Shown piece by piece: positions 6,212-7,158 of a stretch of DNA of 7,158 nucleotides; within the stretch, counting starts at the first letter, position 1, and the number at the start of each line of letters is the position of its first letter. The stretch spans positions 1 to 7,158 of the forward strand of contig DBCP01000102.1 in NCBI GenBank assembly GCA_002293105.1, written 5' to 3'. Position numbers and translations under genes: made by a program. The notes below the pieces were generated by a model that worked only from the letters and a program-made list of their open reading frames with translations, was not told the DNA's origin and did no database searches. The stretch is from Bacteroidetes bacterium UBA955 (GTDB lineage: Bacteria; Bacteroidota; Bacteroidia; NS11-12g; UBA955).

Positions 6212-7158
6212 TTATGCGTTTTTCACGAAATCCCTGTGATGGGCTTCTTCGTACAAACGCTCCGTTGGCAACGACTTGAAATATTCCCAGGTGATTCTCA
6301 ACCCTTCGGCGCGATCTACTTGAGGCTGCCATCCCAACACCGCTTTGGCTTTGGTGATATCTGGCTGACGTTGTTTTGGATCATCCGTTGGCAAGGGCTT
6401 ATAAATCACCTTTTGATCGGTGCCCGTTAGCTTAATGATTTCCTCCGCAAACTGTCCGATAGTGATTTCATGGGGATTGCCCACGTTCACTGGATCAGCG
6501 CAATCGCTCAACAACAAACGATAGATGCCTTCCACCAAATCATCGACATAACAGAAGCTACGGGTTTGACTGCCATCGCCGAACACAGTAAGATCTTCAC
6601 CGCGCAGGGCTTGTCCCATAAATGCGGGCAACACACGACCATCGTTTAGGCGCATGCGGGGTCCGTAGGTATTGAAAATTCGCACAATGCGGGTCTCCAA
6701 TCCGTGGAACGTATGGTAAGCCATCGTAATCGCCTCCTGAAAGCGCTTTGCTTCGTCATATACACCACGAGGACCAACAGGGTTCACATTGCCCCAATAA
6801 GCCTCAGTTTGTGGATGCACAGTAGGATCTCCGTACACTTCAGAAGTACTAGCTACCAAAATGCGGGCTTTCTTGGCCATCGCCAAACCCAACAAATTGT
6901 GTGTACCCAAAGAGCCCACTTTCAACGTTTGAATGGGGATTTTCAAATAGTCGATGGGAGAGGCAGGAGAGGCAAAATGCAAGATGTATTTTAGGTCACC
7001 GGCCACGTGTACGAACTTGCTTACATCGTGGTTGTGAAACTCAAAATTCTCAGAGGGGAACAAATGTTCGATGTTTCTCAAATCACCTGTGATGAGATTA
7101 TCCATCCCAATCACATGATATCCTTCTTTCAAAAAACGCTCACACAAGTGGCTTCCCA
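6212..7158 (-). CDS. uxs: UDP-glucuronate decarboxylase (UDP-xylose synthase), partial at its 5' end
   Basis: Short-chain dehydrogenase/reductase of the extended type that converts UDP-glucuronate to UDP-xylose and CO2 with tightly bound NAD, for cell-surface glycans. The visible protein starts in the last part of the Rossmann glycine loop ([20 protein letters not shown]), so roughly a dozen residues with the first glycines lie beyond the right edge. The TTG at 7147 is not the start. Further motifs: HFASPASP (nucleotide-binding loop), STSEVYGDP with [13 protein letters not shown], the catalytic YxxxK in GVYDEAKR (Tyr codon at 6758-6760), [10 protein letters not shown] and the [15 protein letters not shown] block. 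The YWGNVNP...YDEAKR wording favours the decarboxylase over GalE or RmlB, which have different text here. Stop TAA at 6212-6214. About 311 residues after the TTG plus the missing lead give a normal family length. It converges on rlmN; no other polysaccharide genes are visible. Confidence 0.93.
   Translation of the reverse strand, partial: GSHLCERFLKEGYHVIGMDNLITGDLRNIEHLFPSENFEFHNHDVSKFVHVAGDLKYILHFASPASPIDYLKIPIQTLKVGSLGTHNLLGLAMAKKARILVASTSEVYGDPTVHPQTEAYWGNVNPVGPRGVYDEAKRFQEAITMAYHTFHGLETRIVRIFNTYGPRMRLNDGRVLPAFMGQALRGEDLTVFGDGSQTRSFCYVDDLVEGIYRLLLSDCADPVNVGNPHEITIGQFAEEIIKLTGTDQKVIYKPLPTDDPKQRQPDITKAKAVLGWQPQVDRAEGLRITWEYFKSLPTERLYEEAHHRDFVKNA

Noticed and set aside
6185..6225. Possible bidirectional terminator from AACC...GGTT
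   Set aside because: Only about four to five pairs with a long loop and no T-run; not convincing.
7145..7147. TTG as start of the decarboxylase
   Set aside because: The frame stays open to the edge and the upstream codons encode GSH, the end of the Rossmann glycine loop, so the true start is outside the window.
1..7158. CRISPR array, tRNA/rRNA, IS element or phage gene
   Set aside because: No direct-repeat array, no tRNA-like cloverleaf in the little non-coding sequence present, and no transposase or integrase motif; almost every base is in a housekeeping-type gene.

Overview
The window looks like ordinary chromosomal DNA of a Bacteroidota bacterium (Flavobacteriia, Cytophagia or Chitinophagia-like; the genus cannot be told from this alone). 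The evidence is: promoter -7 boxes of the Bacteroidota form TAnnTTTG directly in front of two genes; no obvious Shine-Dalgarno sequences; signal peptides of the 'A-x-S/A then Q' kind; and protein sequences (NAD kinase, Der, UDP-glucuronate decarboxylase) with wording I associate with that phylum.

Layout. Positions 1-3799 hold a tightly packed minus-strand cluster, read right to left: folA (dihydrofolate reductase), a single-POTRA Omp85-type outer-membrane barrel, nadK (NAD kinase) and a secreted endonuclease/exonuclease/phosphatase-fold enzyme that runs off the left edge. Junctions are a 14-nt overlap, a 2-nt gap and a 12-nt gap, so this is very probably one operon. Positions 3800-3846 are a short divergent promoter region built as a near-perfect inverted repeat with a -7 box at each outer end. 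Positions 3847-6201 hold der and rlmN on the plus strand, 9 nt apart. The right end, 6212-7158, is a minus-strand UDP-glucuronate decarboxylase whose first dozen or so codons lie outside the window; it meets rlmN tail to tail with 10 bp between.

How the genes fit together. Der (50S assembly GTPase) and RlmN (23S rRNA A2503 / tRNA A37 methyltransferase) both serve the translation machinery. FolA and NadK are linked by NADPH: NadK makes NADP and FolA consumes NADPH. The Omp85 protein and the secreted nuclease/phosphatase are envelope or exported products with no evident link to that metabolism. The decarboxylase makes UDP-xylose for surface polysaccharide.

I see no mobile element, CRISPR array, RNA gene or phage gene, and no convincing new system. 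The items most worth a second look are the palindromic divergent promoter with apparently leaderless starts, and the partial exported nuclease at the left edge.
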